Notes: generated from the sequence alone by a model not told the origin. Positions 15,125-23,544 are shown, numbered from the stretch's first letter. The stretch: DNA of 24,014 bases from an uncultured bacterium (GCA_905214955.1 CAJMON010000053.1:1-24014); one strand, 5' to 3'. Made by a program: numbers and translations.

Positions 15125-16428
15125 GAATATTCTTTCCACGGATTCCCATATTCCGCGCTTTCTCCCAGGTAATCCTCGATTCGAAGGAGCCGGTTGTACT
15201 TGGCTGTCCGCTCACTGCGGCAGGGCGCTCCGGCCTTCATCTGGCCGGTGCCCATGGCCACCGAAAGATCTGCCAGAAAGGTATCTTCCGTCTCGCCGGA
15301 CCTATGGGATGCAATGCAGCGGTAGCCTCCCCGCTTTGCCAGCTCCACCGCCTCAAAAGTCTCTGTCAGCGTGCCAATCTGATTCATCTTCACCAGAAGT
15401 GCATTTCCGGCGCCCATGCGGATGCCTTTTTTCAGCCTCTTGGGATTGGTGACAAACAGATCATCCCCTACCAGTTGAACGGCATTTCCAAGTGTTTCCG
15501 TCATCTGTTTCCAGCCCTCCCAGTCATTTTCCTCCAGACCATCCTCGATGCTGGCAAGTGGGTATTTTCCAATGAGTTTTCGATAATACTCCACCAGCTC
15601 CCCGCTGCTTCGGAAAATACGTTCCCCTTTCATCCGGCTCTCTCCTGGAAAGGCATAAGCGTCTTTTTCTTTATCATACAGCTCGCTGGCCGCCGCATCC
15701 ATGGCAAAAACCAGATCCTTTCCCGGCTCATACCCTGCCGCCCGGCTGGCCCGGTCCAGATACTGAAACACCTCTTCTGCATCTTTCAGATCCGGTGCAA
15801 AGCCGCCCTCGTCCCCGATTCCTGTTGAAAGTCCCTGTTCATCCAGCAGTTTTTTCAGCTGATGGTAGATTTCCGCTCCCATGCGCAGCCCTTCGGAAAA
15901 GCAGCAGGCCCCAGAAGGCATAATCATAAACTCCTGGAAATCCAGAAGATTTCGGCTGTGGCATCCGCCGTTTACCACATTCATCATGGGCACCGGCATT
16001 CGTGAGGCATACATACCCCCAAGATAGCGAAACAGCGGAATCTCCAGAGTCTTTGCTGCCCCACAGGCCGCAGCCATGGAAACCGACAGCAGTGCATTGG
16101 CTCCAAGCGCCGATTTTTCTTTGGTTCCGTCTGCTTTTATCAGAAGCTGGTCAATGCGTTTCTGGTCCAGAATGTCCTCTCCAATCAGAAGATCTGCCAG
16201 TGCTGTATTCACATGGTGGACTGCCTGCCAGACACCTTTCCCGCCATAACGGCTGTCCTTATCCCGCAGTTCCAGTGCTTCATGTTCTCCTGCGGAGGCC
16301 CCCGAAGGCACTGCCGCTCTGGCGCTCACCCCACTCTCTGTGAGAATCTCTGCTTCAATGGTGGGATTTCCTCTGGAGTCCAGAATTTCCCTGGCATACA
16401 CATCCAGGATCATGGTGTTGCAATGCAT
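15121..16428 (-). CDS. eno: Enolase (phosphopyruvate hydratase)
   Basis: A 435-residue glycolytic enzyme interconverting 2-phosphoglycerate and phosphoenolpyruvate in the cytoplasm. All the catalytic positions can be seen: SGAS loop (42-45), H157, E166, the proton donor E207 in GDEGG, metal ligands D244, E295 and D322, base K347, the SHRSGETED loop with H375, and K398. Some usually conserved neighbours differ (NGGCHSRN rather than NGGAHADN), so this is a moderately divergent branch. The ATG at 16428 is chosen because AGGAGG lies upstream, although 12 bases away. A terminator-like hairpin sits exactly between that site and the ATG. It is downstream of gpmI and the 105-residue gene. Confidence 0.96.
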   Translation of the reverse strand: MHCNTMILDVYAREILDSRGNPTIEAEILTESGVSARAAVPSGASAGEHEALELRDKDSRYGGKGVWQAVHHVNTALADLLIGEDILDQKRIDQLLIKADGTKEKSALGANALLSVSMAAACGAAKTLEIPLFRYLGGMYASRMPVPMMNVVNGGCHSRNLLDFQEFMIMPSGACCFSEGLRMGAEIYHQLKKLLDEQGLSTGIGDEGGFAPDLKDAEEVFQYLDRASRAAGYEPGKDLVFAMDAAASELYDKEKDAYAFPGESRMKGERIFRSSGELVEYYRKLIGKYPLASIEDGLEENDWEGWKQMTETLGNAVQLVGDDLFVTNPKRLKKGIRMGAGNALLVKMNQIGTLTETFEAVELAKRGGYRCIASHRSGETEDTFLADLSVAMGTGQMKAGAPCRSERTAKYNRLLRIEDYLGESAEYGNPWKEYS

Positions 16429-16463
16429 AAAAAAGACACACCTCCTTTGGGGAATAGTGTGTC
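16429..16463 (-). terminator. Terminator-like hairpin overlapping the eno ribosome binding site
   Basis: Minus strand GACACAC (16457-16463) pairs with GTGTGTC (16435-16441) around a 15-base loop that contains AAAGGAG, and TTTTTT (16429-16434) follows, directly before the eno ATG. It can act as terminator after the 105-residue gene, or control eno by holding the ribosome binding site in the loop. Confidence 0.65.
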
Positions 16464-16478
16464 CTTTTCGTATTCTTC

Positions 16479-16796
16479 TTATGCAGGATCAAATAAGGTA
16501 CGGATCTCTTCGGTAATGTCCCCCTCTACCCGGCTGTGGGCCAGCATGTGAAAAAGCCGTTTCTTCTCCGGCTCTTCTTCTGTTTCACAGACTTCTATAA
16601 ACAGAGGAACCACGGTTTCTTTCACCTCATGCACGGTATCCATGGCCTTTACCTTCGACAAAAGTCCTTTCGGGTCTCCAAGGAGACGCAGGCCAAGACC
16701 GCAGGCGCAGCAGTATTCTGCCTCTGAAATCAGAGGACTCTCTGCTCTGCTTCGCATTTTCAGCTGGATCGCCTGCCGTACAATTTCTGTCACCAT
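16479..16796 (-). CDS. Uncharacterised 105-residue protein between gpmI and eno
   Basis: Not recognised. A soluble protein with no signal peptide or membrane segment. Residues 24-42 hold a small cysteine/glycine-rich stretch (EAEYCCACGLGLRLLG). The second half is acidic and helical (FIEVCETEEEPEKKRLFHML, then EGDITEEIRTLFDP). It starts at an ATG with AAAGGAAG upstream, 16 bases after gpmI, so it is in the same operon, and a hairpin separates it from eno. Three cysteines (CCAC) could bind metal or be redox-active, but this is a guess. Position suggests a link to glycolysis or simply operon hitch-hiking. Confidence 0.75.
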   Translation of the reverse strand: MVTEIVRQAIQLKMRSRAESPLISEAEYCCACGLGLRLLGDPKGLLSKVKAMDTVHEVKETVVPLFIEVCETEEEPEKKRLFHMLAHSRVEGDITEEIRTLFDPA

Positions 16797-16812
16797 AAAA
16801 AAGACTTCCTTT

Positions 16813-18354
16813 TTATTTTCTCACCAGCAGAGATTTTCCGGTCATTTCTGCAGGCTGGGTCAGTCCCATCAGTTCAATCAGAGTCGGGGCAATGTCTGCT
16901 AAACATCCACCCTCTCTTAAACCGTAAACCGGGTCTGCATTTACCAAGATAAAGGGAACCGGGTTGGTGGTGTGTGCGGTGTAGGGTTCACCGGTCTCAT
17001 AGTCAATCAGCTGCTCTGCATTTCCGTGGTCAGCGCAGATAAACATCTGTCCGTCTACTTCTTTCAATGCCTCTACAGCCTTGCCTACGCACTCATCTAC
17101 TGCTTCCACTGCCTTGATGGCTGCGCTCTCAATACCGGTATGGCCTACCATATCCGGGTTTGCAAAGTTGATGACAATGACATCATACTCTTTGGAACGG
17201 ATGGCATCACACAGCTTGCCGCATACTTCGTAAGCACTCATCTCCGGTTTCAGGTCGTAAGTAGCAACCTTGGGAGATTTTACCAGGATACGGGTTTCAC
17301 CCTCATTGGGCTCCTCCACGCCGCCGTTGAAGAAGAAGGTAACGTGAGCATATTTCTCAGTCTCTGCAATACGTGCCTGCTTTAAGCCATTTGCTGCCAG
17401 GAACTCACCAAAGGTATTGGTAATAGAAACTTTGTGGAATGCCACATCTTTATTCGGGATAGTCTCGTCATACTCTGTAAAGCAGACATAAGTCAGATCC
17501 AGACGTTTTTCTCTTGGGAAACCGTCAAACTCATCACAGCAGAATGCTCTGGTGATCTCTCTTGCACGGTCCGGACGGAAGTTGAAGAAGATCACGGAAT
17601 CGCCGTCCTGGATGGTTGCCAGCGGCTTGCCGTCTTTCTCTACCACTGCCGGTACAACGAACTCATCGTTCTTTCCATCATCGTAAGAATTCTGTACTGC
17701 GCAGACGCCGCACTCGGCTTTCACGCCTTCACCTTTTACCATAGCATTGTAAGCCAGCTCTACACGGTCCCAGCGGTTGTCACGGTCCATGGCATAATAG
17801 CGTCCCATAACGGTAGCAATTTTTCCTACGCCGATTTTTTCCATTTCGTCATACAGAGCCTGTACAAATCCCTTTCCTGAGGTCGGCGGAGTGTCACGGC
17901 CATCCAGGAAGCAGTGTACAAATACCTTCTCCAGTCCTTCCTGCTTTGCCAGCTGCAGCAATCCGTACAGATGGGTGATGTGACTGTGTACGCCGCCATC
18001 AGAGAGAAGGCCAAACAGATGCAGGGCGGTTCCTTTTTCTTTTGCATTGCGGACTGCTTTTAACAGGGCTTCATTTTTGAAGAAATCTCCATCCTGAATC
18101 TCTTTGGTGATCCGGGTCAGTTCCTGATACACAATACGTCCGGCACCCATGTTCATGTGGCCTACTTCAGAATTTCCCATCTGGCCTTCCGGAAGTCCAA
18201 CTGCCATTCCGCTGGCCTGTCCCTGTACCCAAGGGTACTCTGCCATCAGTTTGTCCATTACCGGAGTAGAAGCTTCTTTTACAGCATTTCCCTCTACTCG
18301 GTCATTTAATCCATATCCATCCAGAATCATTAATACGGTTGGTTTCTTGCTCAT
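16813..18354 (-). CDS. gpmI: 2,3-bisphosphoglycerate-independent phosphoglycerate mutase
   Basis: 513 residues from the ATG at 18354, which has AGAAGGAG about 10 bases upstream (the frame is open 30 bases further). It is a manganese enzyme converting 3- to 2-phosphoglycerate, the step before enolase. Seen are the N-terminal metal ligand D12 in LMILDGYG, the phosphoserine S62 in MGNSEVGH, a long mutase insertion (about 80-310), and the C-terminal metal sites NFANPDMVGHTG and ADHGNAEQ. Length is typical (510-515). It heads a gpmI-orf-eno operon from the promoter at 18413-18442. Confidence 0.97.
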   Translation of the reverse strand: MSKKPTVLMILDGYGLNDRVEGNAVKEASTPVMDKLMAEYPWVQGQASGMAVGLPEGQMGNSEVGHMNMGAGRIVYQELTRITKEIQDGDFFKNEALLKAVRNAKEKGTALHLFGLLSDGGVHSHITHLYGLLQLAKQEGLEKVFVHCFLDGRDTPPTSGKGFVQALYDEMEKIGVGKIATVMGRYYAMDRDNRWDRVELAYNAMVKGEGVKAECGVCAVQNSYDDGKNDEFVVPAVVEKDGKPLATIQDGDSVIFFNFRPDRAREITRAFCCDEFDGFPREKRLDLTYVCFTEYDETIPNKDVAFHKVSITNTFGEFLAANGLKQARIAETEKYAHVTFFFNGGVEEPNEGETRILVKSPKVATYDLKPEMSAYEVCGKLCDAIRSKEYDVIVINFANPDMVGHTGIESAAIKAVEAVDECVGKAVEALKEVDGQMFICADHGNAEQLIDYETGEPYTAHTTNPVPFILVNADPVYGLREGGCLADIAPTLIELMGLTQPAEMTGKSLLVRK

Positions 18355-18412
18355 TTTGTTGATTCTCCTTCTATTGTATGACACTTCAAAATATCAGTAT
18401 TTTCCATCTGCT

Positions 18413-18442
18413 ATTCTACATGATTCGCTCTGTATTTGTCAA
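18413..18442 (-). promoter_or_regulatory. Promoter of the gpmI operon
   Basis: Minus strand TTGACA (18437-18442), an 18-base spacer and TAGAAT (18413-18418), about 60 bases before the gpmI start. It lies just outside the palindromic repeat, 33 bases away. Confidence 0.8.
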
Positions 18443-18474
18443 CCTCCGGGCTTAGAGCGTGTCTTAAAAATACT

Positions 18475-18638
18475 CTAGTACAGCGTACAAAAATCAACTG
18501 GACCAATCACGCAGAATAAATTTTCATTCTGCAAAGAAGAAAAACGCAGGCGTAGCGGGCTACGTCAAGTTTTTCTGATGTCGCAGATGGAAATTCAGGC
18601 AAGTTATTGGTACAGTTATTTGCAGGACGATGTACTAG
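18475..18638. repeat. 164-base imperfect palindrome (MITE-like) at the hom stop codon
   Basis: The ends are inverted copies of CTAGTACAnCGT: 18475-18486 and 18627-18638, 11 of 12 matching. Further in, ACTGGACCAAT at about 18498 faces ATTGGTACAGT at about 18606. The centre holds GAAAAAC/GTTTTTC arms around GCGTAGC and GCTACGT. The whole can fold as one long stem. The hom stop TAG (18635-18637) is part of the right end. It encodes nothing and probably terminates hom in practice. Confidence 0.7.
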
Positions 18639-19921
18639 TCTCCATACACCCGGATCACGGAAGAAATCTTTTTCACCAGTGACATTCCTTCCATGACTTT
18701 TAAGGCATCCCTGAAATGCCGCTCCCGCACCTTGTCTGTGATGACCACAATCTCTGCCAGATCCTGGCGTTTGGCTTTCTGGATGATCTGTGCAATGCTG
18801 ACGCAGTTGTTTCCAAGAACACTGGCAATGCTGGCTAAGACGCCGTACCGGTCTTCCACCTGCAGACGCAGGAAATACCGGCTTTCAATGTCATCCATTT
18901 TCTTAATAGGAAGTTCTTTGTAGCAGGTACAGCCGATTCTGCCGCAGCAGCCTGCCAGAATGTTTCGCACGATATCAAAAATATCTCCTACCACTGCGCT
19001 GGCTGTCGGCAGCTCTCCGGCTCCTCTTCCGTAGAACATGGCATCTCCCACCGCATCTCCGTGAACAAACACGGCGTTAAAGGAATCTTTCACAGATGCC
19101 AGGGCGTGGGTGCTTGGAATCATCATGGGATGAACTCTGGCCTCAATGCCTTCTTCAGTATTTTTCGCCACACCAAGAAGCTTGATTTCATAGCCCATCT
19201 CTCTGGCATAGCGGATATCTTTTGCTGTAATTTTGGTAATGCCCTCTGTATAAACATCGTCAAAAGTCACTCTGGAGTTAAACGCAATGGAAGCCATAAT
19301 GGCAACCTTTCTTCCTGCATCATAGCCTTCAATATCCGCTGTCGGATCTGCTTCTGCGTAGCCAAGTTCCGTGGCCATGGCCAGTGCTTCTTCAAACTCC
19401 ATGCCCTGATCGGTCATTTTGCTGAGAATAAAGTTTGTGGTACCATTGACAATGCCCATGATCTCATCTAAGTGATTTCCTGCCAGACATTCTTTTAACG
19501 GCCGGATAATGGGAATGCCCCCTGCCACAGATGCTTCAAACAGAAGATCTCTCTGGTTTTCTTTTGCTGCATCCAGAAGTTCTCTTCCTTTTGCCGCCAG
19601 CAGATCCTTATTGGCTGTCACCACATTCTTGCCTGCTTCCAGTGCTTCTTTCATGTAGGTTCTGGCCGGTTCCATGCCGCCCATCACTTCTGCCACGATC
19701 TGAATCTCCGGATCATTCAGGATCTCTTTCCAGTCATTGGTAAGAACAGAAGGGTCGTCCACCTTGGCAGCTGCTTTTTCCAGGTTTCTTACCAGGATCT
19801 TCTTGATCTCCACCTGTGCTCCCAGTTTCCGGACCATTTCTTCCTTCTGTGCCTTCAGTACCTTATAAACTCCGGTTCCTACTGTGCCAAGCCCCAGCAG
19901 GGCAATCTTTATACTTTCCAT
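18635..19921 (-). CDS. hom: Homoserine dehydrogenase
   Basis: A 428-residue enzyme reducing aspartate semialdehyde to homoserine, the branch to threonine and methionine. Seen are a Rossmann site GLGTVG (10-15), the ANKDLLA segment (103-109) with the catalytic lysine, GGIPII (134-139), and the substrate region GIVNGTTNFIL (156-166). A C-terminal ACT domain (about 348-425), usual in threonine-inhibited forms, suggests feedback control. The start has AAGGAG upstream. It is transcribed alone from 19965-19993. Aspartokinase and threonine synthase genes are not adjacent. Confidence 0.97.
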   Translation of the reverse strand: MESIKIALLGLGTVGTGVYKVLKAQKEEMVRKLGAQVEIKKILVRNLEKAAAKVDDPSVLTNDWKEILNDPEIQIVAEVMGGMEPARTYMKEALEAGKNVVTANKDLLAAKGRELLDAAKENQRDLLFEASVAGGIPIIRPLKECLAGNHLDEIMGIVNGTTNFILSKMTDQGMEFEEALAMATELGYAEADPTADIEGYDAGRKVAIMASIAFNSRVTFDDVYTEGITKITAKDIRYAREMGYEIKLLGVAKNTEEGIEARVHPMMIPSTHALASVKDSFNAVFVHGDAVGDAMFYGRGAGELPTASAVVGDIFDIVRNILAGCCGRIGCTCYKELPIKKMDDIESRYFLRLQVEDRYGVLASIASVLGNNCVSIAQIIQKAKRQDLAEIVVITDKVRERHFRDALKVMEGMSLVKKISSVIRVYGD

Positions 19922-19964
19922 TGTGCACTCCTTCAGCTTCTTTTTTCAAATATATTCTAAGCCT

Positions 19965-19993
19965 ATCTTAGGTGAGAAACCCTTATTTGTCAA
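19965..19993 (-). promoter_or_regulatory. Promoter of hom
   Basis: Minus strand TTGACA (19988-19993), a 17-base spacer and TAAGAT (19965-19970). CTAAG and CTTAG form an inverted repeat over the -10, a possible operator. It lies just after the feo operon terminator. Confidence 0.8.
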
Positions 19994-20003
19994 TCCTGTC
20001 TGC

Positions 20004-20042
20004 AAAAAAAGAGCAGCTGCCCATGAATGGAAACTGCTCTTT
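20004..20042 (-). terminator. Terminator of the feo operon
   Basis: Minus strand AAAGAGCAG (20034-20042) pairs with CTGCTCTTT (20008-20016), followed by seven T (20004-20010). It lies 16 bases after the stop of the Fur-like gene. Confidence 0.9.
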
Positions 20043-20057
20043 CTTCCTATTTAATAT

Positions 20058-20354
20058 TCACTCATTCACAGCCATGGGCACTGAATGTTCTTCCTCCGTC
20101 TCTTTGGACGAAGCAGGATCTTTCAGCACATAGCCCTGAACCCGCTCAATCGCGCCGATTTCCTCCAGCGTGAGAAGCATCCGGTAAACCGTTGCCTGGC
20201 CGATGGTCGGATCTTTTTTTGCGACCTTTACATACAGCTCTTTGAAGCTTCTGCAGTCTCCTTCTGCTATCACATCGATCATGACTCTACGCTGCTCCGT
20301 GATCCGCTTTCTGCGCTTCTTCAATTCCTGAATAATCTCTTCGCTGTCCCACAT
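20058..20354 (-). CDS. Short Fur-like winged-helix protein lacking the metal/dimer domain
   Basis: A 98-residue protein. Residues about 10-75 match the DNA-binding half of Fur: RRKRITEQRRVMIDVIAEGD, then IGQATVYRMLLTLEEIGAI with the TVYR recognition helix. Full Fur/PerR proteins are 140-150 residues and continue with a dimerisation domain carrying HHxHxxC and CxxC metal sites; none of these follow. The ORF ends in an acidic tail (DPASSKETEEEHSVPMAVNE). It starts with GGGAGG upstream and follows feoB by 35 bases. It takes the position that FeoC, another small winged-helix protein, holds in other bacteria, so it may act in the same way. DNA binding without dimerisation would be unusual. Confidence 0.85.
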   Translation of the reverse strand: MWDSEEIIQELKKRRKRITEQRRVMIDVIAEGDCRSFKELYVKVAKKDPTIGQATVYRMLLTLEEIGAIERVQGYVLKDPASSKETEEEHSVPMAVNE

Positions 20355-20389
20355 AAAGCCACCTCCCCGCTTTTCAGATTCGATTTCTC

Positions 20390-22873
20390 TTATGCTCTGA
20401 CTTTTACATCCAGCTTATTGCTTTCTTTGTAAGGTCTGAACAGCAGGTAAATAAATGCTGCGATGATGACGATTGCTGCAACAGTTCCGACACCAAAACC
20501 AGCGCCTGTAAACAGATTTCCGATCTGTGTTACACACAGAGATACCAGATAAGCAAATCCACACTGATATCCAATGGCTACCCAGAACCACTTGGTATTG
20601 TTCATCTCTCTCTTAATTGCACCCATTGCTGCGAAGCACGGAGCACACAGCAGGTTGAAGCACAGGAAAGAATATCCCGTAACAGCCGTAAATGCTGCAC
20701 CCATGTTTGCGTATACACTGGCATCTCCACTGCTGTAAAGGATACCCAGAGTACCTACGATATTCTCTTTTGCTACCAGGCCAGTGATGGATGCCACAGT
20801 TGCCTGCCAGTTGCCCCATCCCTGCGGAATAAAAATCCAGCTGATTGCTTTACCGATGGTAGCCAGGATACTGTAGTCGATCTGATCTTCTTCCAGCATC
20901 TGGAATGCGCCGTCAACAAATCCAAAGTAAGTGGTAAACCAGATCACGATGGTAGACAGAAGAATGATGGTTCCTGCTTTCTTGATGAAGGAAGATCCAC
21001 GCTCCCACATGCTTCTCAGCACGCTGCCTACGGTCGGCAGATGGTATGCCGGCAGCTCCATAACGAAGGGAGCCGGATCACCGGCAAACAGTTTTGTTTT
21101 CTTCAGAATAATACCGGAGCAGATGATTGCTGCAATTCCCAGGAAGTATGCGGAAGGAGCAACCCAGGGAGCGCCACCGAAGATGGCACCTGCCACCATT
21201 GCGATAAATGGAAGTTTTGCACCACAGGGAATAAAGGTCGTGGTCATAATGGTCATCTTACGGTCTCTGTCGTTCTCGATGGTTCTGGAAGCCATAATAC
21301 CCGGAACGCCGCATCCGGAACCAATCAGCATCGGGATAAAGGATTTTCCGGAAAGACCAAATTTACGGAAGATACGGTCCATGATGAATGCGATACGGGC
21401 CATGTATCCACAGCCTTCCAGGAATGCCAGGAAGATAAACAGAATCAGGATCTGCGGTACGAAACCAAGCACAGCACCAAGACCAGCTACGATACCATCC
21501 ATGATCAGTCCATGAAGCCATCCATCCGAAACGCCAAGTGCGCCAAGCAGGTTCTCTAACAGAACCGGAATACCCGGAACCCAGATACCATAATCTGCAT
21601 TGTCCGGAGCTGTGCACTTATATTTGTCCATTACCTCTACTGCTTCAGCGAAGTCTGCACCCGTTGCAGTTACTTCTTCCTCAGCCAGAGTTTCTTCGTC
21701 TTCTACCGTATAGGTAACGGAAGCATTTTCATCAACAGTTGCTGCAAATTTGTCCAGTGCTGCAACAGCTGCTGCGCCGTCAAATTCTTCTGCTTCATTG
21801 TCCAGCAGACCTGCAAGCTCTTCGTCGCCTGCATTTCCTACGAATGCATTTACAACTTCAGATGCACCGCTGTACTCTTCATTGACTTCTTCGTAAGCGG
21901 AACGTCCGATACCAAACAGATACCAGCCATCACCGAATACACCGTCGTTTGCCCAGTCAGTTGCAATGCCGCCGACGGTTGTTACTGATACATAGTAAAC
22001 AATGAACATGATCACTGCAAAGATCGGCAGAGCCAGCCAGCGGTTGGTAACGACCTTATCGATCTTGTCAGAAGTGCTCAGTTTCTGTCCGCTGTGTTTT
22101 TTCTTCAGGCACTTGTTGATAATGGATGTGATGTAATTGTAACGCTCATTGGTGATAATACTCTCGGAATCATCATCCATGGTATCTTCTGCTTTTTTGA
22201 TGATGCTCTCTACATTGGGAGCAGATTTCATGTTCTCAGCGATCTTGTTGTCACGCTCGAACAGTTTGATCGCATAGAATCTTTTCTGCTCTTCCGGGAT
22301 GTCACTGCCTAACAGATCTTCGATCTGCTCCAGTGAGCCTTCCACTTTTGCATCAAATTTATGTACCGGCTGTTTGCTGACTTTCTTCTCAGCAAGCTGT
22401 ACGGCTTTATTGGCGGCTTCTGTAATACCGGTTCCCTTCAGAGCGGAAATCTCTACTACTTCACAGCCAAGTTCTTTCTTTAACTGATCTACCTTGATGG
22501 TGTCGCCATTTTTCTTAACAATATCCATCATATTGACAGCCATCACTACCGGAATACCAAGCTCTAACAGCTGGGTGCTCAGGTACAGGTTTCTCTCAAG
22601 GTTGGTACCATCCACAATGTTTAAGATGGCATCCGGACGCTCATTGATCAGGTAGGTTCTTGCTACAACCTCCTCCAGAGTGTACGGTGACAGGGAGTAA
22701 ATACCGGGCAGGTCCATGATGATGACATCTTTCTGCCCTTTTAACTTTCCTTCCTTCTTTTCTACAGTAACGCCAGGCCAGTTTCCTACGAACTGGTTGG
22801 AGCCGGTCAGCGCATTAAACAGGGTGGTCTTACCACAGTTCGGATTACCGGCAAGCGCAATCTTAACTGACAT
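20390..22873 (-). CDS. feoB: Ferrous iron transporter FeoB
   Basis: An 827-residue membrane protein importing Fe(II). The cytoplasmic G domain has GNPNCGKTT (9-17), DLPG (54-57) and NMMD (114-117), followed by a helical spacer to about 270. The membrane part begins at 278 and includes the conserved GSGCGVPG (518-525) and CAPC (743-746). Between the first helix (281-303) and the next (about 460) there is an unusually long extracytoplasmic loop, with an acidic Glu/Asp-rich insert at about 325-430. Most FeoB proteins are 650-770 residues. The ATG has GAGGAGG upstream. It follows two feoA genes. Confidence 0.97.
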   Translation of the reverse strand: MSVKIALAGNPNCGKTTLFNALTGSNQFVGNWPGVTVEKKEGKLKGQKDVIIMDLPGIYSLSPYTLEEVVARTYLINERPDAILNIVDGTNLERNLYLSTQLLELGIPVVMAVNMMDIVKKNGDTIKVDQLKKELGCEVVEISALKGTGITEAANKAVQLAEKKVSKQPVHKFDAKVEGSLEQIEDLLGSDIPEEQKRFYAIKLFERDNKIAENMKSAPNVESIIKKAEDTMDDDSESIITNERYNYITSIINKCLKKKHSGQKLSTSDKIDKVVTNRWLALPIFAVIMFIVYYVSVTTVGGIATDWANDGVFGDGWYLFGIGRSAYEEVNEEYSGASEVVNAFVGNAGDEELAGLLDNEAEEFDGAAAVAALDKFAATVDENASVTYTVEDEETLAEEEVTATGADFAEAVEVMDKYKCTAPDNADYGIWVPGIPVLLENLLGALGVSDGWLHGLIMDGIVAGLGAVLGFVPQILILFIFLAFLEGCGYMARIAFIMDRIFRKFGLSGKSFIPMLIGSGCGVPGIMASRTIENDRDRKMTIMTTTFIPCGAKLPFIAMVAGAIFGGAPWVAPSAYFLGIAAIICSGIILKKTKLFAGDPAPFVMELPAYHLPTVGSVLRSMWERGSSFIKKAGTIILLSTIVIWFTTYFGFVDGAFQMLEEDQIDYSILATIGKAISWIFIPQGWGNWQATVASITGLVAKENIVGTLGILYSSGDASVYANMGAAFTAVTGYSFLCFNLLCAPCFAAMGAIKREMNNTKWFWVAIGYQCGFAYLVSLCVTQIGNLFTGAGFGVGTVAAIVIIAAFIYLLFRPYKESNKLDVKVRA

Positions 22874-22904
22874 TTTTCCTTTTCCTCCTCAATTTCTTCT
22901 GATG

Positions 22905-22932
22905 CTGACTGTTATCCTTATCTAACTGTCAG
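22905..22932 (-). other. Hairpin between feoA and feoB
   Basis: Inverted arms at 22905-22914 and 22923-22932 match at 9 of 10 positions around an 8-base loop. No T-run follows, so it is more likely an mRNA stability or processing element than a terminator. Confidence 0.5.
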
Positions 22933-22949
22933 GCAAAAAAACAGATGAT

Positions 22950-23171
22950 CTACTGCACCTCGATCATCTGTGCGTCCGCTTTTCTCAGAGACAGCTCATA
23001 GCCGCGCACGGTGACTTCCACCGGATCTCCAAGAGGCGCTACCTTACGGATATAAATCTGGGTACCTTTCGTGATCCCCATATCCATGATACGGCGCTTC
23101 ACGGCTCCTTCGCCCTGAATCTTCGTCACAGACACAGTCTGCCCAACCTTTGCATCCTTCAAAGTAGACAT
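22950..23171 (-). CDS. feoA: FeoA, second copy
   Basis: A 73-residue SH3-like protein of the FeoA family (GDPVEVTVRGYELSLRKADAQMIEV, the usual C-terminal pattern; LKDAKVGQTVSVTKIQGEGAVKRRIMDMGITKG at the start). FeoA interacts with FeoB and supports Fe(II) uptake. It starts with GGGAGG upstream. It lies 21 bases after the first feoA and before feoB. The two copies are clearly different in sequence, so they are old paralogues rather than a recent duplication. Confidence 0.93.
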   Translation of the reverse strand: MSTLKDAKVGQTVSVTKIQGEGAVKRRIMDMGITKGTQIYIRKVAPLGDPVEVTVRGYELSLRKADAQMIEVQ

Positions 23172-23192
23172 CTCTGTTTCCTCCCTTTCTGT

Positions 23193-23405
23193 TTATACCA
23201 TGATTTTGTTAGCCATTTCCTTGCTGATCGCCACACGGGACTCTTTGATGTTCACGATCACGTTTCCATTATTTTCTGAAACAACGGTTACATCAGAGCC
23301 TACTACGAAGCCCAGGGTTTCCAGGAATCTTCTCACATCTTCCTTTCCGCCGATTTTTTTGATTGTGTTTTTTTCTCCAGCTTTCGCCATAGTTAAGGGC
23401 ATCAT
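23193..23405 (-). CDS. feoA: FeoA, first copy
   Basis: A 70-residue FeoA-family protein (LTMAKAGEKNTIKKIGGKED, then FLETLGFVVGSDVTVVSENNGNVIVNIKESRVAISKEMANKIMV). The frame is open two GTG codons further back; the ATG at 23405 (or the next, 23402) is preferred because GAGGAG lies 5-8 bases before it. It is the first gene of the operon, about 110 bases after the promoter at 23516-23544. Confidence 0.92.
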   Translation of the reverse strand: MMPLTMAKAGEKNTIKKIGGKEDVRRFLETLGFVVGSDVTVVSENNGNVIVNIKESRVAISKEMANKIMV

Positions 23406-23483
23406 CACCACTCCTCTTAAATCTGATCGTATTTGTTGCTCCTTAAAAAGTAAGGAAACTCTAACTGCCGACGCTTAAAAAAC

Positions 23484-23501
23484 GGTTAGAATTTTCTAAC
23501 C
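23484..23501. promoter_or_regulatory. Perfect 18-base palindrome downstream of the feo start site
   Basis: GGTTAGAA-TT-TTCTAACC. It lies about 15 bases downstream of the -10, where a bound repressor would block RNA polymerase. The TTAG...CTAA arms resemble sites of DtxR/IdeR-type metal regulators, although the spacing is not identical. It may also fold in the mRNA leader. Confidence 0.6.
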
Positions 23502-23515
23502 TCTCGTCATTTTAA

Positions 23516-23544
23516 AGATTACCATTGACTAACTCATTTGTCAA
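23516..23544 (-). promoter_or_regulatory. Promoter of the feo operon
   Basis: Minus strand TTGACA (23539-23544), a 17-base spacer and TAATCT (23516-23521). Confidence 0.85.

Noticed and set aside
15121..16428. Enolase as an inactive or moonlighting-only paralogue
   Set aside because: Despite divergent flanking residues, every catalytic and metal-binding position is present.
22950..23405. Recent duplication of feoA
   Set aside because: The two proteins are only distantly similar, so the copies are old.
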